Source of the DNA: CAIYRG01 sp035318785
GTDB taxonomy: Bacteria > Pseudomonadota > Alphaproteobacteria > Micropepsales > Micropepsaceae
Assembly (NCBI GenBank): GCA_035318785.1
Contig: DATHDZ010000127.1
Coordinates: 1 to 8,591, forward strand
DNA: 8,591 bases
Direction: 5' to 3'
Position 1 is the first letter of the stretch, and each line of letters starts with the position of its first letter. Shown in pieces: positions 1 to 6,362 of the stretch. The notes below the pieces were generated by a model. It did no database searches. It was given only the letters and a program-made list of their open reading frames with translations, and had not been told where the DNA came from. The position numbers and the translations under genes were made by a program.

Positions 1-63
1 ATAAACCCACCCCTCACCCGGCGCGCAAGTGGCGCGCTGCCCTCTCCCGCAAGGGGAGAGGGG
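1..63. repeat. Intergenic palindromic repeat with two hairpins
   Basis: Two adjacent inverted repeats are visible. GCGCGC (21-26) pairs with GCGCGC (32-37) across five bases, and CCCTCTCCC (40-48) pairs with GGGAGAGGG (54-62) across five bases. The CCCTCACCC...CCTCTCCC...GGGAGAGGG pattern resembles short intergenic palindromes scattered through many proteobacterial genomes. That is recalled knowledge, not a search result. The second stem is followed on the plus strand by TTTTATTTT, so it could stop transcription arriving from the left, while on the minus strand no T-run follows. It lies 8 bases beyond the stop of the acyl-CoA dehydrogenase gene and may protect that transcript's 3' end. The window edge may cut the element. 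Confidence 0.6.
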
Positions 64-70
64 TTTTATT
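40..70 (+). terminator. Possible rho-independent terminator, plus direction
   Basis: A 9-bp GC-rich perfect stem (40-48 with 54-62, loop GCAAG) is followed by GTTTTATTTT. This is the layout of an intrinsic terminator reading rightwards, which would serve a plus-strand gene lying left of the window and convergent with the acyl-CoA dehydrogenase gene. It overlaps the palindromic repeat, so the terminator role is inferred. Confidence 0.4.
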
Positions 71-1231
71 TTAATAGGATTTCGGCATGCCGAGCACGTT
101 CTGGCCAAGGAAAGCCAGCACCAGATTGTTGTTGATGGGCGCGGTCATATAGAGCCGCGTCTCGCGGAATTTGCGCTCCACGTCATATTCGCGGGCGAAG
201 CCATAGCCGCCATACGCATCGAGGCAGGCGTTCGCCGCTTCCCAGGCGGCTTCGCTGGACAAGAGCTTGGCCATATTCGCTTCCGCGCCGCATTTCTCGC
301 CGCGGTCGAATTTCTCCGCCGCCACATCGCGCATGCAGGCGGCCGCCTCGACATGGGCGTAGCTGCGTGCAAGCGGAAACTGCACGCCCTGATTGGCGCC
401 GATGGGCTTGCCGAACACGACGCGGTCGCTGGCATACTTCGCGCCCCGCTCGACGAACCAGCGGCCGTCGCCGATGGCTTCGGAGGCGATCAGGATGCGC
501 TCGGCGTTCCAGCCGTCGATGATGTAGCGAAAGCCCTTGCCCTCCTCGCCGATGCGGTTCTCGATGGGGATCTCGACATTCTCGAAGAACAGGATGTTGG
601 TGTGATGATTGAACATCATATCCAGCGGCTGGATGTCGAGCTTGCCCTTGATGTCGCGCATATCGACGAGGAAAACCGAAAGGCCTTGCGTCTTATCCTT
701 CAGCTCTTCGTAGGGCGTGGTGCGCGCCAAGAGCAGCATCAGGTCGGACTGCTTGGCGCGCGAGATGAAAATCTTCTGCCCGTTCACGACATATTTGTCG
801 CCTTTCCGTAACGCGCGGGTCTGCAGCCGCGTCGTCTCGGAACCGGCGTCCGGTTCGGTCACGGCAAAAGCCTGCAGACGCAATTCACCGCTGGCGATCT
901 TGGGCAGATAGCGCTGCTTTTGTTCGGGACTGCCGTGACGCAGGATCGTACCCATCGTGTACATCTGCGCGTGACACGCGAGCCCGTTCCCCGGCGAGCG
1001 GTTGATCTCTTCGAGGATGATGCCGGCCTCGGTGATGCCAAGGCCCGCGCCGCCATATTCTTCGGGGATCAGCGTCGCGAGATAGCCGCTCGCCGTCAGC
1101 GCATCGACAAAAGCTTGCGGATATGCGCCGCACCTGTCGACATCGCGCCAATAGGCATCGGGGAAAGCGACGCAGATCTTGCGGATCGCTTCCCGGATTG
1201 CCTGACGGTCTTCCTCGCTCGCGTGCACCAT
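71..1231 (-). CDS. Acyl-CoA dehydrogenase family protein
   Basis: A complete 386-residue flavoenzyme of the acyl-CoA dehydrogenase superfamily, which puts an alpha,beta double bond into an acyl-CoA and passes electrons to ETF. The length is normal for the family. Family features in order are an N-terminal helical domain with PEEYGGAG (56-63), the FAD/substrate strand motif AFAVTEPDAGSE (121-132), the middle beta domain, and a C-terminal helical domain with FGKPIG (273-278) and DAYGGYGFAREY (338-349). The usual catalytic Glu of the late IYEGT motif is missing: the matching stretch reads LYMTAPIN (360-367). Glu244 in WNAERILIA sits where isovaleryl- and long-chain acyl-CoA dehydrogenases carry their catalytic base. 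The ATG start has AAAGGA just upstream. The gene begins 28 bases after the hydrolase stop, so it is probably the last gene of the operon. The substrate is not known. Confidence 0.93.
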   Translation of the reverse strand: MVHASEEDRQAIREAIRKICVAFPDAYWRDVDRCGAYPQAFVDALTASGYLATLIPEEYGGAGLGITEAGIILEEINRSPGNGLACHAQMYTMGTILRHGSPEQKQRYLPKIASGELRLQAFAVTEPDAGSETTRLQTRALRKGDKYVVNGQKIFISRAKQSDLMLLLARTTPYEELKDKTQGLSVFLVDMRDIKGKLDIQPLDMMFNHHTNILFFENVEIPIENRIGEEGKGFRYIIDGWNAERILIASEAIGDGRWFVERGAKYASDRVVFGKPIGANQGVQFPLARSYAHVEAAACMRDVAAEKFDRGEKCGAEANMAKLLSSEAAWEAANACLDAYGGYGFAREYDVERKFRETRLYMTAPINNNLVLAFLGQNVLGMPKSY

Positions 1232-1259
1232 CTATCCTTTAGCCAGCGCCGGCGTTGAT

Positions 1260-2153
1260 TCATTGAAGGTACTGTTTGAACCATTCGAGGACCGGTTTCA
1301 TCGCTTCATCCGTCCTTTTCCCATACACATCGAAGTGGACGCCGCCTTTTAGCGTGAAGAGCTTCTTCGGTTCCTTAGCCTTATTATACAACCTATCGGC
1401 ATCGTCGGCCTCAAGCTCGTCCTTCTCCGCTTGAACGAAGAGAATTGGTGTCGGAGCCACCTTGTCGATAATTTCTTCCGGCTTGTAGTCCAGCCACCCA
1501 TCAACGGTTGCTAGCGTTGTCTTGTTGCCTTTTTCCTTTTCCACCTGTTCAGCATCCTTTAAGGAAGAGGTCAGCTCAGGAGGCATGATCAGTACCGAAT
1601 CGGTTCCCTTGTCCAAGAACCCATGGAAGTCTTTGGACTTGCCAGTCAAAGCCCTATTAATTCGGTCCTCTTGAACCTTTTGCATGAGAGTTGCCCACTC
1701 CTGCTCGGTTCGAAATCTTCGCATTCGCCGCTCGCCATCACCGACCAAGACCATGGAGGCAACCGCTTTTACGCGTCGGTCTCGGGCCGCTATGTACGCT
1801 ACCTCTCCACCTCCCAAGCTGACGCCTAACAACGCGATCTTGTCAGGGTTCACTTCTGGTCTGGATTGCAAGCAGGAGATGGCGTTGCTAGCGTCATAGA
1901 TCTGTAGGTATGGAATTACCTCGCCGCGGACGCCTTCACTCTCTCCGAATCCTCTGAAATCCATAGTCAGGGACACAAAGCCTGCTGCGGTAAACTCGTC
2001 GGCGAACCCAGGAAAGAAAGCGTCTGCCGTGCTCATGAAACCCGGCACAAGCACGACACCAGCAAGATTGCTTCCTTTCTTGGCATTGTCAGGCTTAGAA
2101 AGTATTCCGGACAGTTTTAGACCATCGCTATAGTAGTTTATTCTCTCTTTCAT
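1260..2153 (-). CDS. Alpha/beta hydrolase, dienelactone hydrolase/peptidase-like
   Basis: A 297-residue cytoplasmic alpha/beta hydrolase with no signal peptide. The expected triad is visible: nucleophile Ser112 in GVSLGG (110-115), probable acid Asp245 in the VQAEKDE segment, and His273 in GGVHFDVY. The oxyanion-hole region VLVPGFMST (34-42) and the DFRGFGES block (65-72) are typical of the family. A cap insertion with many charged residues spans about 138-225. An in-frame TTG at 2156 lies immediately before the ATG at 2153. AGGAG lies 9 bases from the ATG and 6 from the TTG, and I chose the ATG, though TTG is possible. Base composition is clearly less GC-rich than the flanking genes (more A/T at third positions), which suggests separate ancestry. 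The substrate is unknown, with an ester, lactone or CoA thioester plausible from context. Confidence 0.88.
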   Translation of the reverse strand: MKERINYYSDGLKLSGILSKPDNAKKGSNLAGVVLVPGFMSTADAFFPGFADEFTAAGFVSLTMDFRGFGESEGVRGEVIPYLQIYDASNAISCLQSRPEVNPDKIALLGVSLGGGEVAYIAARDRRVKAVASMVLVGDGERRMRRFRTEQEWATLMQKVQEDRINRALTGKSKDFHGFLDKGTDSVLIMPPELTSSLKDAEQVEKEKGNKTTLATVDGWLDYKPEEIIDKVAPTPILFVQAEKDELEADDADRLYNKAKEPKKLFTLKGGVHFDVYGKRTDEAMKPVLEWFKQYLQ

Positions 2154-2244
2154 CAATCAAAGCTCCTTTCACATTTGCCCTCCGAAACGGCGAGTTGCGA
2201 CCGCCGCCCCCGACGGGCTGACACGCGAGATTCGCATAACTAGA

Positions 2245-2343
2245 CTAGTCTTTCGCATTCAGCTCGCGCACCCGTTTGACGGTCAGCACGCGGCCCACCA
2301 GCAATTGTTCGGCGGCAGCCGCATCGGCAGCAAAATCACACAT
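2245..2343 (-). CDS. Small ORF, 32 codons, unknown
   Basis: An ATG-initiated reading frame of 32 codons ends in TAG. The predicted peptide begins MCDFAADAAAAEQLL, continues VGRVLTVKRVRELNAKD, and has an acidic/Ala-rich first half and a basic second half that could form an amphipathic helix. Support for translation is unusually good for its size: AAGGGGAGT lies 8 bases before the ATG, and the start comes 26 bases after the stop of the LLM oxidoreductase on the same strand. I do not recognise a family. It may be a genuine small protein of the operon, a leader peptide for the downstream hydrolase, or the surviving 5' end of a longer gene lost when the lower-GC hydrolase arrived. Its stop lies inside the palindrome GACTAGTC (2243-2250). 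Confidence 0.5.
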   Translation of the reverse strand: MCDFAADAAAAEQLLVGRVLTVKRVRELNAKD

Positions 2344-2369
2344 TCAAAAAACTCCCCTTGGATTGAGAT

Positions 2370-3371
2370 TTAAGAATTTCCCCACGCTTCGACGAAACGC
2401 CGCGCGTCGTCTATGACAGGTTCGGAGACCGGCACATAAGGCACCACCAGCCGCGTCACGCCCGCTTCGCGGAATGGCTCCAGCCGCTCTTTGATTTCCT
2501 TGATCGAGGTGCCGGGAATCACCGGCAGCTTGTCCATGTATTCATCCGTCATGTGCTGGGCCGCCGCCTTGAAGCCGCCCGCCTTGAACGCGTCCTGGAT
2601 GCGCATGACTTCGGGCTCGAAGCCCGATGCGATCAGCATGTCCTTATAATGATCGGCGATGTTGTAGAAGGTGAGGACCTGACGCAGCTTCGAGCGCGCC
2701 ATGGCGCGGTCCGGATTCAAGGACACGCGCACCTTGGCGATGATCTCGATGGAGTTAGGATCGCGGCCCGCTTCCACCGCGCCTTCGCGCACGCGATTGA
2801 CGATGTCTTTGATCGTCGCCGGCGTTCCCATATTGATGAAGACGCCGTCGGAAATCTTGCCGACAAGCTTGGTCATCTGCGGACCGAGGCCCGCGAGATA
2901 GATGGGAAAGCTCGGATGGGCCGGCTGCCAGGAAAGCTGAAAGCGCTTGCCGGTGTTGTAGATCTCGCCCTCATATTCGACCCGCTCGCCGGCCGCGGTC
3001 TTCCTGACGATGTCGATATATTCGCGGGCGCGACGCAATGGACGGTCGAAGACGCCATTGTGCCAAGCGGCGATGGTCTTATTGGCGACGCCAAGCCCGA
3101 GCAGCAGCCGCCCGCCGGACAGATCCTGAATCGTCGCGGACTGGATGCCCAGCGTCACCGCGCTGCGGCCATAGATGTGATAGATCGCCGTTCCGAGTTT
3201 CAGCTTGGAGGTGCGCGCGGCAATCGCGGAGAGCAGCACCAGCGGGTCGGTGCTGTTCGATTCACCCTTCCAAAAGGCGCCGAAGCCTGCCTGCTCGATG
3301 GCGGGCGACAAATCGACAATGCCGCGAACCGGATAATGGGCTGCCGAATTCAGCTCGATGTCGTAATGCAC
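2370..3371 (-). CDS. LLM class flavin-dependent oxidoreductase
   Basis: A 333-residue member of the bacterial luciferase-like monooxygenase family, a single TIM-barrel domain using reduced FMN or coenzyme F420. Family signs are the barrel start (MHYDIEL), the block TSKLKLGTAIYHIYGRS (54-70), the GGRLLLGLGVANKT segment (86-99) and the AGLGPQMTKLVGKISDGVF stretch (160-178). The last two resemble the F420-type branch as well as FMN members, so the cofactor is left open. The start is GTG: an in-frame TGA lies five codons upstream, and the nearby ATG at 3390 is out of frame. GAGAGA serves as a modest ribosome binding site. It lies 147 bases downstream of the CoA-transferase pair, with a palindromic repeat between, and leads directly into the 32-codon ORF. 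Its probable role is oxidation of a pathway intermediate. Confidence 0.92.
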   Translation of the reverse strand: MHYDIELNSAAHYPVRGIVDLSPAIEQAGFGAFWKGESNSTDPLVLLSAIAARTSKLKLGTAIYHIYGRSAVTLGIQSATIQDLSGGRLLLGLGVANKTIAAWHNGVFDRPLRRAREYIDIVRKTAAGERVEYEGEIYNTGKRFQLSWQPAHPSFPIYLAGLGPQMTKLVGKISDGVFINMGTPATIKDIVNRVREGAVEAGRDPNSIEIIAKVRVSLNPDRAMARSKLRQVLTFYNIADHYKDMLIASGFEPEVMRIQDAFKAGGFKAAAQHMTDEYMDKLPVIPGTSIKEIKERLEPFREAGVTRLVVPYVPVSEPVIDDARRFVEAWGNS

Positions 3372-3397
3372 TTGTCTCTCTCGCTTTCATCCTTACT

Positions 3398-3496
3398 TGT
3401 CATGGTCCGGCTCGACCGGACCATCCAACCGGCGCACGTCCGTGCGCCGAATGAGCCCTTCATCGCCTGGATGGCCCGCTGTTGCGGGCCATGACA
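3398..3496. repeat. 99-bp palindromic repeat of three hairpins
   Basis: The element is bounded by TGTCATGG (3398-3405) and its complement CCATGACA (3489-3496). Inside are three perfect 9-bp stems: ATGGTCCGG/CCGGACCAT (3402-3410 with 3416-3424), CGGCGCACG/CGTGCGCCG (3430-3438 with 3441-3449) and ATGGCCCGC/GCGGGCCAT (3471-3479 with 3484-3492). ATCCA (3423-3427) and TGGAT (3468-3472) are complementary as well, so the whole can fold as one cruciform. Such CATGG..CCGG palindromes are frequent between genes of Bradyrhizobium-like bacteria, which is recalled and not searched. It occupies the gap between the CoA-transferase beta gene and the LLM gene and may limit read-through or stabilise mRNA ends. 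Confidence 0.8.
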
Positions 3497-3518
3497 GTTG
3501 AGGGTTTTTCACCGTCAG

Positions 3519-4286
3519 TCATCCAACTCCTCCGAGATACACGCTTTTGGGGTCGATCTCATCGCGCAACAGTCGGAGCTCTTCGGCCGTGGGCAGTGCC
3601 GTTGTGGCAATCGCGTCCGGCACCTGCAGAGGAAAACCCGTATTGGCCAACACATCCTCCAAACTCACCCCCGGATGCAAGGACATGAGCGCCGCCGAAT
3701 GGTTTTCCTTATCGAACCCCATCACCGCCTTGTCGGTGATGATGCGGTGCGGCCCGCCGCCGCGGAGGCCCAATTCGGCGCGGGGCCGGCCGCCGACAAA
3801 ACCGGGACTCGTCAAATGGGACACCGCGACGGGAAGTTTGCGCTTCTCGTGGCGCATGATGACGATCACCCGCTTCGCCAAGGACGCCACGTCGTTGCCC
3901 CCCGCGCTGCCGTTGAAATAGCGCAGCCTCCCGCCTTCGCGCGACAGGGTCGTATTGATATTGCCGTAACGGTCGACCTCCAGCGCGCCCAGAAAGCCGG
4001 TGTCGACGATGCCGCGATGGAGATTCATCCCCATTACGTCGAGGAAGCCGCTCCAGCACGTGGCACGGTAGAAGATGCGGGAATCGGCGAGCCCCACCGG
4101 CGTGTCCTTGGGGCGCATATTGGCGACGCCGATTTCGAGCAACGGCGTCAGGCCCGGCGCATGCGTGGCCTTGGCGAGGAAACAGGCGATCTGCGGCAGG
4201 CCGATGCCGACCACCACGGTCTCGCCATCCTTGAGCTCATGCGCTCCGGCAGCAACCATGATTTCGGTGGCGCGAATCTCGGACAT
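3519..4286 (-). CDS. CoA-transferase subunit beta (glutaconate/IpdB-like)
   Basis: A 255-residue beta subunit of a class I CoA-transferase (GctB/AtoA superfamily), which with the alpha subunit moves CoA between an acyl-CoA and a free acid. Recognisable parts are the opening ATEIMVAAGAHELKDGETV, the glycine-rich VVGIGLPQIACFLA (25-38), and LLEIGVAN (49-56). Glu51 there is at the expected place of the catalytic Glu that forms the enzyme-CoA thioester. Later come the VDRYGNINTT block and LHPGVSLEDV near the C-terminus. The related steroid-ring hydrolase IpdAB also belongs here, but a kept Glu51 favours a transferase. A longer reading frame reaches 4436, but its extra 50 residues overlap the alpha gene. 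The ATG at 4286 follows the alpha stop by one base (TGAGATG) and gives the normal N-terminus, pointing to translational coupling. Confidence 0.9.
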   Translation of the reverse strand: MSEIRATEIMVAAGAHELKDGETVVVGIGLPQIACFLAKATHAPGLTPLLEIGVANMRPKDTPVGLADSRIFYRATCWSGFLDVMGMNLHRGIVDTGFLGALEVDRYGNINTTLSREGGRLRYFNGSAGGNDVASLAKRVIVIMRHEKRKLPVAVSHLTSPGFVGGRPRAELGLRGGGPHRIITDKAVMGFDKENHSAALMSLHPGVSLEDVLANTGFPLQVPDAIATTALPTAEELRLLRDEIDPKSVYLGGVG

Positions 4287-4287
4287 C

Positions 4288-5193
4288 TCAATAGCCCAGA
4301 ACCGGATCGGCCTTGAGGCCTGCGAGATGCTGAGGACCGCCGGCCTTCTCCAGATATTCGCCATGGTCCTTCGTGCCGCGAATATAGGTGTCGATATAAT
4401 CGCCGATGCGCTCAGCTCGTTTGGAATGCTCGACATAGAGCTTCAGATGCGCGGCGTCGTAATCATAGCAGCCGAAGACCGCCGTCGGATGGGCGCCGAA
4501 CGGCTGATGGATGACGGCCTCTACGCGGTGGCCGGGAATGATGGTGCGTTCGGGTGTGCGCTGAATCTCTTCCGTCGGCACGATGGTTTCCGCGACCACA
4601 ACGAGGCGCTTGGCGGCCTTGGCCTGCTCCTCATTCTCCCAGCGCGGCCCGTCGATGCGGCAATTGCCGTCGGCATCGGCGACCTGGACATGCACGAACG
4701 AGACATCGGGTGTGAGCGCGCTCAAGGCGATATAGCTCTCGCCGGTGAAGGGACATTGCATGGGTTTCACATCCCCTGCCCCGGACCCGCGCTCTAGCCG
4801 TTCGAGGATTTCCGAAGCGATCAGCGATTTGATGGGGATGAAGGACAGCCCCAGGGCTCCAGCCAAATAGCGGAAGCACAAGGACAGACTTGTCCAATCC
4901 TCAATGAGCAGCGAGCCCGTCTCGCGCGCCCGGTTGATGCAATGAACCGGGCCGAAGCGGTCTAGTGAGCCGCCGCCGATGATGAGGCGGCTCACCAGGC
5001 CCGCGCCGACGAGCAGGTCCGTATCGAGTCCGGCCACGCCTTGCGAAACGACGAGCTCGCGCTTTTGCTGGCGGATCAGCTCATGCACAATTGTGATGAC
5101 GTTGCGGGCAATCGCGAAGCCGCCCAGCGCGATATGGGCTCCCGACGGGACGGTCGCGACGACCTCGCTCACGGACTTGATTTTGCCAGCCAC
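4288..5193 (-). CDS. CoA-transferase subunit alpha (glutaconate/IpdA-like)
   Basis: A 301-residue alpha subunit of a class I CoA-transferase, close in layout to glutaconate CoA-transferase A and IpdA of steroid ring degradation. Features are the N-terminal SVSEVVATVPSGAHIALGGF (7-26) containing the family's glycine turn, RELVVSQGVAGLDTDLLVGAG (45-65), IIGGGSLDRFGP (71-82), LSFIPIKS (116-123), and VADADGNCRIDGP (171-183), a block typical of the family. It acts in the cytoplasm as a heteromer with the product of the next gene. The start is GTG: an in-frame TAA lies five codons upstream. GAGAGGG is the only nearby Shine-Dalgarno candidate and is rather distant (13 bases). It is the first gene of the minus-strand catabolic cluster. 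Substrates cannot be read from the sequence. Confidence 0.9.
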   Translation of the reverse strand: MAGKIKSVSEVVATVPSGAHIALGGFAIARNVITIVHELIRQQKRELVVSQGVAGLDTDLLVGAGLVSRLIIGGGSLDRFGPVHCINRARETGSLLIEDWTSLSLCFRYLAGALGLSFIPIKSLIASEILERLERGSGAGDVKPMQCPFTGESYIALSALTPDVSFVHVQVADADGNCRIDGPRWENEEQAKAAKRLVVVAETIVPTEEIQRTPERTIIPGHRVEAVIHQPFGAHPTAVFGCYDYDAAHLKLYVEHSKRAERIGDYIDTYIRGTKDHGEYLEKAGGPQHLAGLKADPVLGY

Positions 5194-5439
5194 GATAGAA
5201 GCTTAACCCTCTCGGCCGCGTATGTGTGGCCCGCCCCACCGCCCCGCTCTTAGAAGCAAAAAAGGGATCAGGCAAGGAGCGCGGGAAGGGCTGCTCTCGG
5301 TCCTGGAAAGCACTTGTTAAGGCCGTTCAGTCCCGGCGATGGACCACAGCTTGCTAACCCTTCATCGGTACCATCGCACGATGTGCACCGACTTCCTTTT
5401 TGGCCGGCTTCTGCTTACCGGCCGCACCGATGAGGCAAT
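5194..5439. promoter_or_regulatory. Divergent intergenic region
   Basis: These 246 bases separate the minus-strand CoA-transferase operon from the plus-strand Ala-rich protein, so both promoters should lie here. Two small inverted repeats are visible: CATCG/CGATG (5372-5376 with 5379-5383), which could be a regulator half-site pair, and GGCCGG/CCGGCC (5402-5407 with 5418-5423, loop of 10). The second would form a hairpin in the 5' leader of the plus-strand gene just before its ribosome binding site. No convincing -35/-10 pair stands out in either direction. No additional gene is supported. Confidence 0.35.
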
Positions 5440-6228
5440 ATGACAAGCGCCCTTTCGAGCGCCACCGGAGCTGCAGCAGCGGCGAAAACACCGCAGCTGG
5501 ATGATGCGAAAAAGCAGCTCTTCGCCGAGAAGATGCGCGCCGCCAAGCAAGCGTTGGCGGCTCTGAAGCGCAGCGCCATGCGGCCGAACAATGAGCAGAA
5601 GGCTCAGGCGAAAGAGAAAGTGGAAGCCTTGAGGAAACGGCTGCAGCAGCTCCGAATGATGGGAGGCACGCCCCGCCAAATCGCCGCGCTGGCAAAAGAG
5701 CTTAAAGACGCCGTGAAGGCTTACGGCGGCGCGGGCATATCGTCCGCCGCGGCCGGGTTGTCGTCTGAAGATTCCACTCAGGCGGCGGCGAAGGCCCCCG
5801 ATGATGCTGTGAACAGCGATGCGAGCGCAGAGCCAAGTGTTGCTGCTGAGTTGGCATCACCGATAGTGCCTGCAACGGCCAATACCGACGATGCCGCCAA
5901 GCCCTCCAACACGCCGGAGGATGGCAAACCGGCAAACCCCTACGACAAAGCAATCGCGGCGAATGCGGAGAGCGTCGCAATGGCGGCCCGCAACGCTTCC
6001 CAGAGCCAGGAAGATCGAGATTTCCTCTCGAAGGCCCGCCTTCTTGCCAAGCAGATCAAGGCAGCCGCAGTCGAGGCGGCTCAGAAGGCGAAACAGAGCG
6101 GCAAAGCCGCGGATGCGGCGGATGCCGCGGATGCGGTGAAGGCGGCAGAGGCCGCGGACAAGTCCATAGCGGACGTCCAGCACGCCCTCGGCGGCGCTGC
6201 GCTCAGCGTGATGTCCATTAGCGCTTGA
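5440..6228 (+). CDS. Ala-rich helical protein of unknown function
   Basis: A 262-residue protein I do not recognise. It has no Cys or Trp, no visible signal peptide and no membrane segment. Residues about 20-95 look strongly helical and charged, with a Lys/Arg/Ala/Glu pattern suited to a coiled coil, and include RMMGGTPRQIAALAKELK (72-89). A Pro/Ser/Ala/Asp-rich linker, probably disordered, spans about 98-168. A second helical segment follows (170-250), ending in Ala-Asp triplet repeats (AADAADAADA) encoded by 13-bp direct repeats at 6106-6118 and 6124-6136. The ATG has GAGG four bases upstream. The frame has the GC-rich third positions expected of a real gene. TTTTTA follows the stop, without a convincing stem. 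It is transcribed away from the CoA-transferase genes and toward vapBC. A structural, scaffold or secreted role is possible, but none is shown. Confidence 0.75.
   Translation: MTSALSSATGAAAAAKTPQLDDAKKQLFAEKMRAAKQALAALKRSAMRPNNEQKAQAKEKVEALRKRLQQLRMMGGTPRQIAALAKELKDAVKAYGGAGISSAAAGLSSEDSTQAAAKAPDDAVNSDASAEPSVAAELASPIVPATANTDDAAKPSNTPEDGKPANPYDKAIAANAESVAMAARNASQSQEDRDFLSKARLLAKQIKAAAVEAAQKAKQSGKAADAADAADAVKAAEAADKSIADVQHALGGAALSVMSISA
6106..6136 (+). repeat. Short tandem repeat inside the Ala-rich gene
   Basis: The 13-mer GCCGCGGATGCGG occurs at 6106-6118 and again at 6124-6136, with GCGGAT spacing. It encodes the AADAADAADA tract. Such in-frame repeats can expand or contract without breaking the frame. 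Confidence 0.7.
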
Positions 6229-6237
6229 GGCCTGTTT

Positions 6238-6306
6238 TTATATATGCGCGCCTGAGGGAATGGTCGCGACGACGTCGCTCACGGACCTAATGCCGCAAGC
6301 CCCCAT
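6238..6306 (-). pseudogene. Remnant of a CoA-transferase alpha subunit N-terminus
   Basis: Read on the minus strand from ATG at 6306, this stretch gives MGACGIRSVSDVVATIPSGAHI and then TAA. The last 17 residues match the N-terminus of the alpha subunit at 4288-5193 (IKSVSEVVATVPSGAHI) at 14 of 17 positions, with K/R, E/D and V/I as the only changes. At DNA level 6262-6286 matches 5152-5176 at 24 of 25 bases. Over the 17 codons, six of the nine changed codons are synonymous, as expected for a paralogous coding gene that was under selection before it broke. Similarity stops where the 3' end of the Ala-rich gene begins. It is best read as the 5' stub of a second CoA-transferase gene cut off by insertion or deletion. 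No ribosome binding site is visible. Confidence 0.75.
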
Positions 6307-6362
6307 GTGAGAAGTTCCAGCCGTTATTTCGACCGATCAATTTTATGCAGTTCGCGAAGGCG

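Noticed and set aside
29..811. Long plus-strand open frame of 260 codons opposite the acyl-CoA dehydrogenase
   Set aside because: It is antisense to a clearly conserved enzyme. The composition is what GC-rich DNA gives on the opposite strand and no family motif is visible.
2553..3494. 313-codon plus-strand open frame across the LLM gene
   Set aside because: It lies antisense to the LLM gene and runs into the palindromic repeat. It shows no recognisable domain and is a high-GC shadow frame.
3498..4316. Plus-strand open frame of 272 codons opposite the CoA-transferase beta gene
   Set aside because: It is the complement of a conserved gene with no supporting motif or ribosome binding site.
4287..4436. 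50-residue N-terminal extension of the CoA-transferase beta subunit
   Set aside because: It overlaps the alpha gene in another frame, and its sequence does not resemble the family N-terminus. The ATG at 4286 fits coupling and family length.
5402..5423. Riboswitch or attenuator before the Ala-rich gene
   Set aside because: There is only one 6-bp hairpin, with no known aptamer core and no terminator/antiterminator pair.
6195..6240. Intrinsic terminator after the Ala-rich gene
   Set aside because: TTTTTA is present, but the nearby stems (CGCTG/CAGCG, GCGCT/AGCGC) are short, distant and partly inside the coding region.
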